DNA of 23,095 nucleotides from an uncultured Garciella sp. (lineage in GTDB: Bacteria > Bacillota > Clostridia > Eubacteriales > Garciellaceae), in contig USMD01000018.1 in assembly GCA_900555725.1 (NCBI GenBank), positions 1-23,095 of the forward strand. The letters run 5' to 3'. Below, piece by piece: positions 1-7,921 of this stretch (the first letter of the stretch is position 1; each line of letters starts with the position of its first letter). The position numbers and the translations under genes were made by a program. A model generated the notes under the pieces. It was not told where the DNA came from. It saw only the letters and a list, made by a program, of their open reading frames with translations, and did no database searches.

Positions 1-16
1 CTATTATACATGGAGA

Positions 17-71
17 TGTCATCCTTTCGTTAGGTTTTTTGTTGATTAACTTATATCTTAACAGGATGACA
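17..71. repeat. inverted repeat at the left edge of the window
   Basis: TGTCATCCT (17-25) is the exact reverse complement of AGGATGACA (63-71), with a 37-nt spacer. On the minus strand the sequence beyond the right arm holds AAAAGGAGG (72-80), which resembles a ribosome binding site, and short open frames run off the left edge. This may be the leader of a divergent gene lying outside the window, but no gene can be called. A mobile-element end or chance repeat is also possible. Confidence 0.4.
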
Positions 72-123
72 CCTCCTTTTCAATTTAAATGTAAATTTAT
101 CCCATTTAAATCCCTACAATAAT

Positions 124-152
124 TTTACGCGATGTAGATTTTACCCTATAAA
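124..152 (+). promoter_or_regulatory. candidate sigma-A promoter for the penicillin-binding protein gene
   Basis: TTTACG (124-129) and TATAAA (147-152) are separated by 17 nt. A second TATAAT lies at 166-171 but has no good -35 partner. The assignment rests only on similarity to the consensus in A+T-rich DNA, so confidence is low. Confidence 0.35.
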
Positions 153-205
153 TAACAACAAATGATATAATAAAACAAAAGATTTTGAAAAAAGGAGGAA
201 GAATA

Positions 206-2212
206 ATGAAAGGAAAAAAAGCTTTATGGATACTTATGACAATTTTAACCATTCTAGCAGCTGGATGTGCAAGCAAATCTCAGGCTGAAGAGGTATTTGA
301 TACGTATGTTTCCCATTGGACCAAGGGGGAGTTTGTTTCCATGTATGAAGTACTATCTTCTAGTGCCAAAAAAAACATTTCTAAAGAAGAATTTGTAACA
401 AAATATGAAAAGATCTATCAAGGAATTGGAGCTGAAAATATTTCTATTACTCTCCATAAAGAGGATGCTATAGAAAAAGACAATAAAAAAATGATACCTT
501 GTACTTTAAAAATGGACACCGTCGCAGGACCTATTGAACTAAAGTATAAGGCTCCATTTGTCTTGGAAAAAGGAGAAGAGGGAGAGAGATGGGCTCTTCA
601 ATGGGACGAAAGCTTGATTTTTCCTCAGATGGAACAAGGAGACTCCGTTCAAGTAAAAACCACAACAGCTAAAAGGGGAGAAATTTATGATCAAAATGGT
701 ACCCCTTTAGCAATGAATGGAGAGATTCAGAAAATTGGAATAATACCTCAAAATCTAGGAGAAGATGCAGCTTCCGTCAAAAAAAGACTAGCACAGGAAT
801 TTCAAATGGCCCCTGAGGATATCGATAAAAAACTAGAAGCCAGTTGGGTAAAACCAGATTTATTTGTGCCTATAGGAGCTCTTTCCATGGAGGAGGATGA
901 AAAGATAAAAGAATTTACCTCATTACCTGGTGTCGTAGCTCAGAAACAATCTGCTCGAGTCTATCCCCAAAAAGAAGCAACTGCTCACTTAATAGGCTAT
1001 ATAGGATCCATTACCCAGGAGGAATTGAAAAACTTAGAAAAAAAGGATTACCATGAAAATAGCCTAATAGGAAAGGCTGGTTTAGAACAAATTTATGAAG
1101 AACAATTACAGGCTATAGATGGAAAGGCTATTTACATTGTAACAAAGGACAATGCCATAAAAGAAACCTTAGCAAAAAAGCAACCTAAAAACGGAAAGGA
1201 CCTTTATCTTACTATAGATAGTAATCTTCAAAAGAGCATTTTTAATCAAATGAAAGGAGAGAAGGGCACTGCCATAGCTATGCACCCTAAAACTGGAGAG
1301 GTATTGGCAATGGTCAATAGTCCTAGCTATGATCCCAATGATTTCATATTAGGGGTTTCCAATAAAAAGTGGAATAGTTTAAACAAGGATAAACAAAAAC
1401 CACTAATGAATCGTTTTGCCCAAGCTTATTCCCCTGGTTCTGTCTTTAAACCTATTACAGCGGCCATAGGATTAGACATTAAGGTCATTGATCCCAATAA
1501 AGCGATGGATATAGCAGGACTTAAGTGGCAAAAAGATTCTTCATGGGGAAATTATTCTGTGACCCGGGTAACTGATCCTGGAAAGCCAGTAAATCTTGAA
1601 GATGCCCTTGTGTATTCAGATAATATTTACTTTGCTAGAACAGCTTTAGAGATAGGTGAAAAATCCTTTATACAGGGGGCAAAGAAATTTGGAATAGAGG
1701 AAGAAATACCTTTTTCTTATCCTATTCAAAAATCTAGATTATCTAATGATGGATCACTGTCTAAGGAAGTTCAATTGGCTGACAGTGGTTATGGTCAAGG
1801 GGAAATATCCCTAAATCCTATTCATCTAACTACTATGTACACAAGCTTTTTAAATGAAGGAAATATGGTGCAGCCTATTTTATTAAAAAAAGAGGGAGAA
1901 GAGGCTCAAAAATTTTGGAAGGAAAAGGTCATTGCCCCAGAAACAGCAAACCTTATAAAAGAGAATTTAATTCAAGTAGTAGAGCGGGGAACTGGAAAGA
2001 CAGGTAAAATAGAAGGGGTATCCCTAGGAGGCAAGACTGGTACCGCAGAGCTAAAAAGTAGCCAAGGGAAAAAAGGACAAGAAAACGGATGGTTTATCGC
2101 CTTTGATGGAGAAGAATCTAGAATCATAGTTACTATGATGTTAGAAGATACCCAGGGAGGAAGCTCCGATGTGATCCCAAAGGTCAAGGCAGTATTAAAA
2201 GATTATTTGTAG
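206..2212 (+). CDS. class B penicillin-binding protein with MecA-like N-terminal domain
   Basis: This is a D,D-transpeptidase that crosslinks peptidoglycan outside the membrane. The 668-aa protein starts with a lipoprotein-type signal (hydrophobic stretch ending LAAGC). An NTF2-like MecA_N domain follows (about residues 25-145), then a PBP dimerisation domain (about 150-320) and a transpeptidase domain to the C-terminus. All three active-site motifs are present: SVFK with nucleophile Ser412, SDN at 471-473 and KTG at 610-612. The MecA_N architecture is shared with Bacillus PBP3 and staphylococcal PBP2a, some members of which bind beta-lactams poorly; whether this one does cannot be seen. I chose ATG 206, seven codons into the longest frame, because AAAGGAGG lies 7 nt before it and the signal sequence follows directly. 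It appears to be monocistronic, and no clear terminator follows. Confidence 0.93.
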   Translation: MKGKKALWILMTILTILAAGCASKSQAEEVFDTYVSHWTKGEFVSMYEVLSSSAKKNISKEEFVTKYEKIYQGIGAENISITLHKEDAIEKDNKKMIPCTLKMDTVAGPIELKYKAPFVLEKGEEGERWALQWDESLIFPQMEQGDSVQVKTTTAKRGEIYDQNGTPLAMNGEIQKIGIIPQNLGEDAASVKKRLAQEFQMAPEDIDKKLEASWVKPDLFVPIGALSMEEDEKIKEFTSLPGVVAQKQSARVYPQKEATAHLIGYIGSITQEELKNLEKKDYHENSLIGKAGLEQIYEEQLQAIDGKAIYIVTKDNAIKETLAKKQPKNGKDLYLTIDSNLQKSIFNQMKGEKGTAIAMHPKTGEVLAMVNSPSYDPNDFILGVSNKKWNSLNKDKQKPLMNRFAQAYSPGSVFKPITAAIGLDIKVIDPNKAMDIAGLKWQKDSSWGNYSVTRVTDPGKPVNLEDALVYSDNIYFARTALEIGEKSFIQGAKKFGIEEEIPFSYPIQKSRLSNDGSLSKEVQLADSGYGQGEISLNPIHLTTMYTSFLNEGNMVQPILLKKEGEEAQKFWKEKVIAPETANLIKENLIQVVERGTGKTGKIEGVSLGGKTGTAELKSSQGKKGQENGWFIAFDGEESRIIVTMMLEDTQGGSSDVIPKVKAVLKDYL

Positions 2213-2238
2213 AGATTGTCTAAAATAGAAGTGATAAA

Positions 2239-2263
2239 ATAAACAGAGTTCTTGGCTTCAGAT
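2239..2263 (-). repeat. fragment matching one end of the germination-operon element
   Basis: These 25 bases match the reverse complement of 19968-19992 at 23 positions. The shared core is ATAAACAGAGTTCTTG, then two differing bases, then TTCAGAT. The match is in opposite orientation to the copy at 19.97 kb, and I see no further similarity on either side. It may be a decayed end of the same dispersed element. Confidence 0.5.
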
Positions 2264-2336
2264 TAACAATTGGATAATATGAGTACTAATAAACGATAGT
2301 CAATAAAATTCTCACTTATTTTAGAGGGATGATGAA

Positions 2337-3038
2337 ATGGAAAAAAGTTTGTTATCTATTGATTGGGACTATTTTATCTCTATAGATAAAAGCAATTGGT
2401 GCTCTTGTATCGAGAATCAAAGAACTATCCTTGATTTATGGTATAAACGGTATATTGAGGAAAAAGAAAAGGGAAAGAATATCCAGGAGTTCTTTCGATT
2501 ATCTTCAGAAGTAGGTGATTTTTGGAGTAAGATCAAACAATTATTTCAATTTCAAAAAGATATAAAAGTCTATGTTTCGGATTCCCATACCTTATCCTAT
2601 GAGATTGCCAAAGAGAATGATTGTAAGAAAGTATATCTTTTCGATGCCCATGCTGATTTAGGATATGGAGGGCTTGCTTCTCTTGATTTTGAAGTCAATT
2701 GTGCCAATTGGCTAGGAAAACTTTTAAAAAATAAATTTATTAAAGAAGCAAATATTATCTATAGTCCTTTTACAAAGGAGAAGATAAGTGATTTTAACTT
2801 CATGAACCATATTTTTAATATTCATTACCCATTGGTAGAAGATTTGAATAGAGAAATCCCGATATCAACGATTCACATTTGTAGATCAGGAGCTTGGACA
2901 CCTCCTTGGTTTGATGAACAATTCATAAAATTTGTTGAGGCCTTAGGGCTTCCCTATAAAAAGGTGAATTGTTCAACTAGAACATGGAATGTGGAACATA
3001 TGAACCTTTCCGATAAAATTCACTATAGGATGATTTAG
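2337..3038 (+). CDS. arginase-fold protein, possibly UPF0489/peptide-arginase-like
   Basis: A 233-aa protein with no signal peptide and no membrane segment, so cytosolic. It carries D103-A-H105-A-D107, the DAHxD metal motif of the arginase/deacetylase superfamily. SDSH at 81-84 could supply the first histidine ligand, and an N-terminal D9-W-D11-Y-F resembles the DxD motif that canonical arginases carry near the C-terminus. A CRSGAWTPPW stretch follows at 182-191. This pattern recalls the UPF0489 group, which includes peptide arginases that convert arginine to ornithine in ribosomal peptides. No precursor peptide or radical-SAM gene is visible nearby, so the substrate is unknown. ATG 2337 is preceded by AGAGGGATGA. 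The neighbours give no functional clue, and arginase fold is as far as I would go. Confidence 0.6.
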   Translation: MEKSLLSIDWDYFISIDKSNWCSCIENQRTILDLWYKRYIEEKEKGKNIQEFFRLSSEVGDFWSKIKQLFQFQKDIKVYVSDSHTLSYEIAKENDCKKVYLFDAHADLGYGGLASLDFEVNCANWLGKLLKNKFIKEANIIYSPFTKEKISDFNFMNHIFNIHYPLVEDLNREIPISTIHICRSGAWTPPWFDEQFIKFVEALGLPYKKVNCSTRTWNVEHMNLSDKIHYRMI

Positions 3039-3129
3039 GTTTTTATCTTGTTATTTTTTTGTAAGAATGGGTATATTAAGAAATAACGTATTTTCTTACT
3101 ACAGTATTATAAAATAACAATGATAAAAA

Positions 3130-3263
3130 GGAGAGATCACATTACCTACTGCTGCTGAAAAATTACTTGCAGAGGGAAAAGCAGATCTTATCGGAGTGGC
3201 CAGCGCCATACTAAAAGACTCTAACTGGGCGAAAAAGCGATAGAAAGTCTTTCAGAAAAATAA
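3130..3263 (+). pseudogene. C-terminal remnant of an NADH:flavin oxidoreductase (Old Yellow Enzyme family)
   Basis: From about 3139 the frame reads ITLPTAAEKLLAEGKADLIG and continues VASAILKDSNWAKK before stopping at 3241-3243. Shifting frame at the GCGAAAAAGC run (3229-3238) continues as EKAIESLSEK to a stop at 3261-3263. The pattern AEKLLAEGKADLIGxGRAxLxDxxW is the typical C-terminal FMN-barrel region of OYE-like NADH:flavin oxidoreductases. Here the conserved GRA is ASA, there is no start codon or N-terminal part, and the tail is frameshifted. The hairpin terminator just downstream probably belonged to the same gene. The family assignment is from motif recall and the decay is directly visible. 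Confidence 0.75.
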
Positions 3264-3275
3264 AGTATAGTCTAA

Positions 3276-3326
3276 GGGCTATGGTAAAATGCCTATGATT
3301 TATGGGTTTTATCATAGTCCTTTTTA
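3276..3326 (+). terminator. rho-independent terminator after the oxidoreductase remnant
   Basis: GGGCTATGGTAAAA (3276-3289) pairs with TTTTATCATAGTCC (3307-3320), allowing G-T pairs, and is followed directly by TTTTT (3321-3325). It isolates the downstream GntR/ABC operon from upstream transcription. Confidence 0.8.
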
Positions 3327-3355
3327 TTTAAAATTTATTGCATTTTTTTATAAAA

Positions 3356-3393
3356 TTGTGTATTATTGTATTAGGAATATAATACAATAATAT
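3356..3393 (+). promoter_or_regulatory. promoter and operator of the first YtrA/ABC operon
   Basis: TTGTGT (3356-3361), a 16-nt spacer and TATAAT (3378-3383) form a sigma-A-like promoter. A perfect inverted repeat overlaps it: TATTATTGTATTA (3361-3373) and TAATACAATAATA (3380-3392), with a 6-nt spacer. It covers the region between the promoter boxes and the -10, where a GntR-type dimer would block RNA polymerase. The adjacent YtrA-type regulator is the obvious candidate, by inference. Confidence 0.75.
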
Positions 3394-3419
3394 AAAAATT
3401 ATAGAGAGGAGTTGAAAGG

Positions 3420-3791
3420 ATGCAATGGAGTATTGACTCGGAACGACCAGTTTATATTCAACTAGTGGAGCAAATTCAGGCAGGGATTATTTCTGGGTAT
3501 TTTCGACCAGGAGACAAACTGCCCTCTGTAAGGGATTTAGCCAAAGATGCGGGAGTGAATCCAAATACGATGCAAAGAGCTTTGGTGGAATTGGAACGAA
3601 CAGGATTGGTTTATACCAATAGAACCAGTGGTAGGTATATTACCTCTGAGATAAAAATCGTAAAAAAACTAAAGGGGCAATCTGCTAGAAGTGTTGTAGA
3701 GGACTTTTTAGGAAAAATGAAACAGCTTGGATTTGAGGAAGAAGAAATCTTAGATATTTTAAAGGAAACCATAAAGGAGATGAAAAAATGA
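3420..3791 (+). CDS. GntR-family transcriptional regulator, YtrA subfamily
   Basis: A 123-aa cytosolic repressor with an N-terminal winged helix-turn-helix (about residues 8-75). It contains the typical YIQLVEQIQAGIISGYF and LPSVRDLAKDAGVNPNTMQRA segments. The short helical C-terminal tail (about 75-123), rather than a large effector domain, is the mark of the YtrA subfamily. YtrA-type regulators usually repress their own operon of ABC transporter genes, often induced by cell-envelope stress. That matches this layout: the gene is first in the operon, overlaps the following ATPase gene by 4 bases (ATGA), and has a perfect inverted repeat over its promoter. ATG 3420 follows GAGAGGAG. The inducer cannot be told from sequence. 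Confidence 0.93.
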   Translation: MQWSIDSERPVYIQLVEQIQAGIISGYFRPGDKLPSVRDLAKDAGVNPNTMQRALVELERTGLVYTNRTSGRYITSEIKIVKKLKGQSARSVVEDFLGKMKQLGFEEEEILDILKETIKEMKK

Positions 3792-4486
3792 GTGCTATTT
3801 TACAATGTCAATCTTTATCAAAAAAATATTCAGGTCATTCTGCATTAGTAGATGTAGATTTAACATTGGAAAGGGGACGGATCATTGGATTATTAGGGCC
3901 AAATGGTAGTGGAAAAACAACTTTATTGAAAATTATAAATGGATTATTAGTACCGGATAGTGGAAATATTCGAATTGCAGGAAGAAAGCCAGGGGTGGAA
4001 ACTAAAAAAATAGTTTCTTATTTGCCCGAAAGAACTTACTTGCCCGATTGGATGAAGGTAAAGGATATCTTAAATTTTTTTCAAGATTTTTATGAAGATT
4101 TTGACTTAAAAAGAGCAAATGAAATGTTGAAAAATCTTCGAATCAATTCAGATCATTCTCTAAAAACCATGTCAAAGGGTACAAAGGAAAAGGTACAATT
4201 GATCTTAGTAATGAGTCGTCAAGCAGATCTATACTGTCTGGATGAACCTATTGGAGGAGTAGATCCTGCAGCAAGGGATTATATTTTAAGTACTATTATT
4301 TCTAATTATAGGGAAAAGGCAAGTATTCTTATTTCCACCCATTTGATTTCAGATATTGAAAAAATATTAGATGAAGTCATATTTTTAAAGGAAGGCAAGA
4401 TATCCCTTCATTCTTCTGTAGATGAATTACGGATACAGGAAGGAAAGTCTATTGATTCTTTGTTTAGGGAGGTATTTAAATGTTAG
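3788..4486 (+). CDS. ABC transporter ATP-binding protein
   Basis: A 232-aa nucleotide-binding subunit that powers the membrane partner encoded next. The Walker A motif is GPNGSGKT (37-44), the signature is MSKGT (128-132, in place of LSGGQ), Walker B ends L-D152-E153-P, and the H-loop histidine is H185. The SKG signature is common in YtrB/EcsA/BcrA-like exporters. It overlaps both neighbours (4 nt upstream, 7 nt downstream), indicating translational coupling in one operon with the regulator and permease. Export or resistance is the usual role for this class, but no substrate can be assigned. Confidence 0.93.
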   Translation: MSAILQCQSLSKKYSGHSALVDVDLTLERGRIIGLLGPNGSGKTTLLKIINGLLVPDSGNIRIAGRKPGVETKKIVSYLPERTYLPDWMKVKDILNFFQDFYEDFDLKRANEMLKNLRINSDHSLKTMSKGTKEKVQLILVMSRQADLYCLDEPIGGVDPAARDYILSTIISNYREKASILISTHLISDIEKILDEVIFLKEGKISLHSSVDELRIQEGKSIDSLFREVFKC

Positions 4487-5271
4487 CTAAATTAATGAAG
4501 CATGAACTAAAGGCAACTGCAAGACTTTTGATTCCAATGGATATCATTCTTTTATGTATTTCTATGATCAATCATTTTACATTTCAGATGGGTATTCGAG
4601 AAGGAGCACCTGGATTAATTGTTGAATTTCTTATCAATATCCAAGTGTTATTTAGTATTGCAATTTTAGTGGTAACGGCAATTTTCATGATAGCGCGATT
4701 TCATAAAAATCTTTTAAGTGATGAGGGCTATTTGATGTTTACTCTACCAGTAAAAGTTCATCAATTAATTACCTCTAAGCTTATTATTACATTATTTTGG
4801 ATATTGATTGGTTTTATTGTTCTATTTCTTTCGTGGGGAATTGTAGTTTTTAACCCAGGGGATATGGGGCTGATAATAGATACAATACAGAGATCATTGT
4901 TACAATTACAATTATCTTTTGGAAATAGTTGGATCTTTATAGCAGTAGAATTCATTATTTTAGCCCTATTGGGTTTAGTTGCCAATATACTATTAGTTTA
5001 CGTTTCCATTGCTATAGGACAATTATTTACCAAACATAAGATTATTGCTTCTTTTATATCCTATGGAATTCTTTATACCATTATCCAATGGGGCATGTTG
5101 GCTATTTTAAGTGGTTTAAGTTTTATTCTTTATAATAATACAAATTTCAGTACCATTGCCACTGTTCCCCAAGTAATTTTTCCGGTTGCCATAGGAGCTG
5201 TGTTAATAGGATGTATTGTCTTTTACTTGGCAACCAATTATATCTTTCAAAAGAAATTAAATTTGGAATAG
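4480..5271 (+). CDS. ABC-2-like transporter permease
   Basis: A 263-aa integral membrane protein with about six hydrophobic segments (near residues 15-35, 48-75, 100-125, 150-180, 190-215 and 230-255). A conserved-looking stretch LLSDEGYLMFTLPVKVHQLITSK, read in parts, sits after the second segment; the GYLMFTLPV portion recurs in this permease class. It is the partner of the ATPase whose stop codon it overlaps. Pairing with a YtrA-type regulator suggests an envelope-stress or antimicrobial-peptide exporter, by inference. The start ATG lies inside the end of the preceding gene, with AGGGAGG just before it. Confidence 0.88.
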   Translation: MLAKLMKHELKATARLLIPMDIILLCISMINHFTFQMGIREGAPGLIVEFLINIQVLFSIAILVVTAIFMIARFHKNLLSDEGYLMFTLPVKVHQLITSKLIITLFWILIGFIVLFLSWGIVVFNPGDMGLIIDTIQRSLLQLQLSFGNSWIFIAVEFIILALLGLVANILLVYVSIAIGQLFTKHKIIASFISYGILYTIIQWGMLAILSGLSFILYNNTNFSTIATVPQVIFPVAIGAVLIGCIVFYLATNYIFQKKLNLE

Positions 5272-5289
5272 AATTTTATTGAAAATAAC

Positions 5290-5330
5290 GGCATAATGGA
5301 TTTTTTCATTATGCCATTCTTACTTTTATT
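5290..5330 (+). terminator. hairpin terminator after the first ABC operon
   Basis: GGCATAATG (5290-5298) pairs perfectly with CATTATGCC (5307-5315) around an 8-nt loop. The following tract, ATTCTTACTTTTATT, is T-rich but interrupted, so termination may be partial. Confidence 0.65.
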
Positions 5331-5424
5331 CGATACTAATCGTCTTTATAAAAAGGTATTTAGGAAGGTTTTAGAGAAATATATAAAATTAGTAAGAAAA
5401 GTAGGAGGAAAGGATTGAATCAAT

Positions 5425-6135
5425 ATGTTAAAAGTAAATCATCTTTCTAAAAGATATGGAAAATTAAATGCTTTATCAGAAGTCACATTTGAAGTGGAGA
5501 ATGGAGAAATTGTGGGATTGTTAGGACCAAATGGAGCAGGAAAAAGTACTACTTTAAAGTCCATTACAGGATTGGTACGACCAAGTGGGGGAAAGATAAG
5601 TATTGATGACATTCCCCATAATGATATAAGAGCGAAAAAATTATTTACCTATGTTTCAGAGACTCCAGATCTTTATGATATGTTGACGGTTATGGAGCAT
5701 ATGGAATTTAGCGCCTATGCCTATGGGCTAACCAATTGGAAGAAAAAAGCAAGTGAGCTGTTGGAAAGATTTGATTTAAAGGATAAAGCCAATGAGTTAG
5801 GAAAAAACCTTTCCAAGGGGATGAAACAAAAGGTATCTATTTGTTTTGGTTTGCTGCATGATCCCCAATTATTAATATTTGATGAGCCATTTATTGGACT
5901 GGATCCTAAAGCGATTCGAGAGCTAAAAAATATATTCCATCAATTAAAAGAAAAAGGAAAGGCGATTTTAATTAGTTCCCATCTTTTAGATTCGATTGAG
6001 GATTATTGCGATCGAGTGCTAGTGCTGAAAGAGGGAAAACTCATTGCTAAGGGAACTTTAGAAGAACTTCGCTCTCAAGTGGAAGGTGGAGAGATCTCTA
6101 GTTTAGAAGATATTTTCTTGGAGGTGACGAAATAG
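5425..6135 (+). CDS. ABC transporter ATP-binding protein
   Basis: A 236-aa ATPase of the BcrA/EcsA-like exporter group. Walker A is GPNGAGKS (34-41), the signature is LSKGM (129-133), Walker B ends IF-D153-E154-P, and the H-loop is SSH186. It shares a 1-nt stop/start overlap (TAGTG) with the large membrane protein downstream, so the two form one transporter. The start ATG 5425 lies about 10 nt after AGGAAAGGA and 16 nt after AGGAGG, slightly long spacings, but no in-frame alternative is better. It has no dedicated regulator gene, unlike the two YtrA-linked modules in the window. Confidence 0.92.
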   Translation: MLKVNHLSKRYGKLNALSEVTFEVENGEIVGLLGPNGAGKSTTLKSITGLVRPSGGKISIDDIPHNDIRAKKLFTYVSETPDLYDMLTVMEHMEFSAYAYGLTNWKKKASELLERFDLKDKANELGKNLSKGMKQKVSICFGLLHDPQLLIFDEPFIGLDPKAIRELKNIFHQLKEKGKAILISSHLLDSIEDYCDRVLVLKEGKLIAKGTLEELRSQVEGGEISSLEDIFLEVTK

Positions 6136-7733
6136 TGGGAAATTTTGGGTTTTTGCTATTGAATGATTTGAAAAAATTTAAAAATTACATACTAGAAATC
6201 AAAAGAAAACCTTGGAAGTTATTGATTTATATTTTTTATATTTCTTGGTTTGGTTTTATCCTATATACTGCTTTCGACCAGGACATAGAAATGACTCAAA
6301 TTCCCAATTTGCAGTTAAAACAGAATGTATTTTCTGTTATAATTAGACTTTTAGTCTTCCTATTGTTTGCCTACATCCTATATTCCAGTAGCAAAAAATT
6401 TGACGGGGGATTTAGTATGGGGGATGTCAATTTTTTATTTCCTTCTCCCATTAGCCCTAAGACAATTTTGGCTTACTCTATGTTGAAACAATTTTTTATA
6501 TCGATTATTTCAAGTATTTTTTTCATTTTTTTTCTTCCTATACTGCAAAATATTTTTGGCAATATCAATCCAGGAGATCTGATAGTTAGCCTAATAGGAA
6601 TTATAACCTTATTTATCTTTACCGTACCTTTTTCCTATCTAACTTTTATACTGTCCTCTAGGTTTGGTCTTCGAGAATGGCTGAAGTATTTTCTCTACGG
6701 GATTGGAATCTTTGTTTTAGGACTTGCAGCTTATGGGATCTCTGCTCATCAAGATTTTTTAGAAGGGGTATTTTGGGCATTTAACCATCGTGCTTTTTCC
6801 TATATTCCCATTGTGAGATGGAGCTCTGAGTTAATTGGGGTAGTTGTTTTTGGAAAGACTCCTCTTTCCATCATAGCTTTATTCTTACAATTATTTACCA
6901 TTAGTATTTTCAGCTTCTTTGCAATTTTTTTAGCTAAAGATTATTATGAAGATGCTTTGCCTTCTGCTGAACAAAGGGCTCAAACAGTTCATGCCAGTAA
7001 AGAAGGAAAAAGATTTTCATTATCTGATGCTAGGTCTAATAAAAAAGTTCGTCAGGTTAATGTAAGAAAGGTAGGTTATGGACCATGGGCCTTTCTATGG
7101 ATGCAGCTGGTAAGCAATAAAAAGGCTTCTGGGTCCTTGATTCTACAATGGAAGACCCTAGGAGCACTAGTGATATCTATTGGAGCGGGGATGCTAATTC
7201 CTCAAAAATCTTCCTCTACTTTTTATGGCATTGCTGGTGGAATTGCCTATCTTATGTTTTTATCTTCTACGGATGTTTCCATTGAGTATGAACTAAATAT
7301 GAGGTATATTTTTGTGCTACCGGGACAATCTTGGAAGAAGATATTGGCATTAAATATTGTACCGATTATAAAAACCATTGTTTTTATGATCTGTCTTTTA
7401 CTTCCTGTAGGATTGATTTTTCAAGTACCGGTATTTTCCCTTTTAGCAGGACTTTTATTTCCTATATCTATGGGAATATTAAATCTTTTTAGTTCGGTGA
7501 TCATACATATTTTGATTCCCAGTGGTTTCGATCGGAAGGTTTTTTATCCAGTGATTCGTATTTTCGGTTTTTTACTTTTTCTCATTCCCCCTGGAATCCT
7601 TGGAATTGTGGTAGGAGGGTATACAAATAGTGTTGCCTTGGGTTTTTATACTGTGGCCATCCTTAATTTGCTACTGAGTATTTTGTTTTTATGGATTACT
7701 GATAAGGTATTTGGAAGACTAGAAGTTAGATAA
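6135..7733 (+). CDS. putative ABC exporter membrane subunit (532 aa)
   Basis: A large integral membrane protein with about ten to twelve hydrophobic segments. They fall in two blocks separated by a charged cytoplasmic stretch (about residues 270-315, rich in Lys, Arg and Ser). The length and the LLNDLKKFKN start fit the 'putative ABC exporter' family (Pfam ABC_export), by recall. It would be the membrane partner of the ATPase encoded immediately upstream. The start is GTG at 6135, overlapping the upstream TAG by one base, with GGAGGTGA 8 nt before it. No substrate can be inferred. A possible weak hairpin follows (7764-7770 with 7788-7794) without a T tract. Confidence 0.85.
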   Translation: MGNFGFLLLNDLKKFKNYILEIKRKPWKLLIYIFYISWFGFILYTAFDQDIEMTQIPNLQLKQNVFSVIIRLLVFLLFAYILYSSSKKFDGGFSMGDVNFLFPSPISPKTILAYSMLKQFFISIISSIFFIFFLPILQNIFGNINPGDLIVSLIGIITLFIFTVPFSYLTFILSSRFGLREWLKYFLYGIGIFVLGLAAYGISAHQDFLEGVFWAFNHRAFSYIPIVRWSSELIGVVVFGKTPLSIIALFLQLFTISIFSFFAIFLAKDYYEDALPSAEQRAQTVHASKEGKRFSLSDARSNKKVRQVNVRKVGYGPWAFLWMQLVSNKKASGSLILQWKTLGALVISIGAGMLIPQKSSSTFYGIAGGIAYLMFLSSTDVSIEYELNMRYIFVLPGQSWKKILALNIVPIIKTIVFMICLLLPVGLIFQVPVFSLLAGLLFPISMGILNLFSSVIIHILIPSGFDRKVFYPVIRIFGFLLFLIPPGILGIVVGGYTNSVALGFYTVAILNLLLSILFLWITDKVFGRLEVR

Positions 7734-7819
7734 ACTCTAATTTTATCTGGATGCTATCTGCTATCACTTTTGATACTCCCATTGGATAAAGTGAGATAAG
7801 CACTACTATGCACCTAAAG

Positions 7820-7905
7820 CTATTTAGATTTTCTTCTAAATAGTTATTGACTTTTTAAGGGTAATTTGTTACATTCTATTTAGAAGTACTTCTAAATAGA
7901 ATGTA
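7820..7905 (+). promoter_or_regulatory. sdpR-type promoter with two operator palindromes
   Basis: TTGACT (7847-7852), a 17-nt spacer and TACATT (7870-7875) form a strong promoter. Two copies of one operator flank it. CTATTTAGA/TCTAAATAG (7820-7828 and 7835-7843) sits just upstream of the -35. A 36-bp perfect palindrome at 7870-7905, with half-site TACATTCTATTTAGAAGT, covers the -10 and the transcription start. The shared core CTATTTAGA...TCTAAATAG points to a dimeric ArsR-type repressor bound at both sites, presumably the protein encoded directly downstream. Confidence 0.85.
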
Positions 7906-7921
7906 GTAAGGGGATGATAGA

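Noticed and set aside
185..205. TTG start seven codons upstream for the penicillin-binding protein
   Set aside because: It would place the ribosome binding site inside the coding region; ATG 206 is correctly spaced and begins a normal lipoprotein signal.
4761..4985. Minus-strand open frame inside the ABC permease, and similar antisense frames in other genes
   Set aside because: They mirror real + strand genes, lack ribosome binding sites and do not resemble any protein family.
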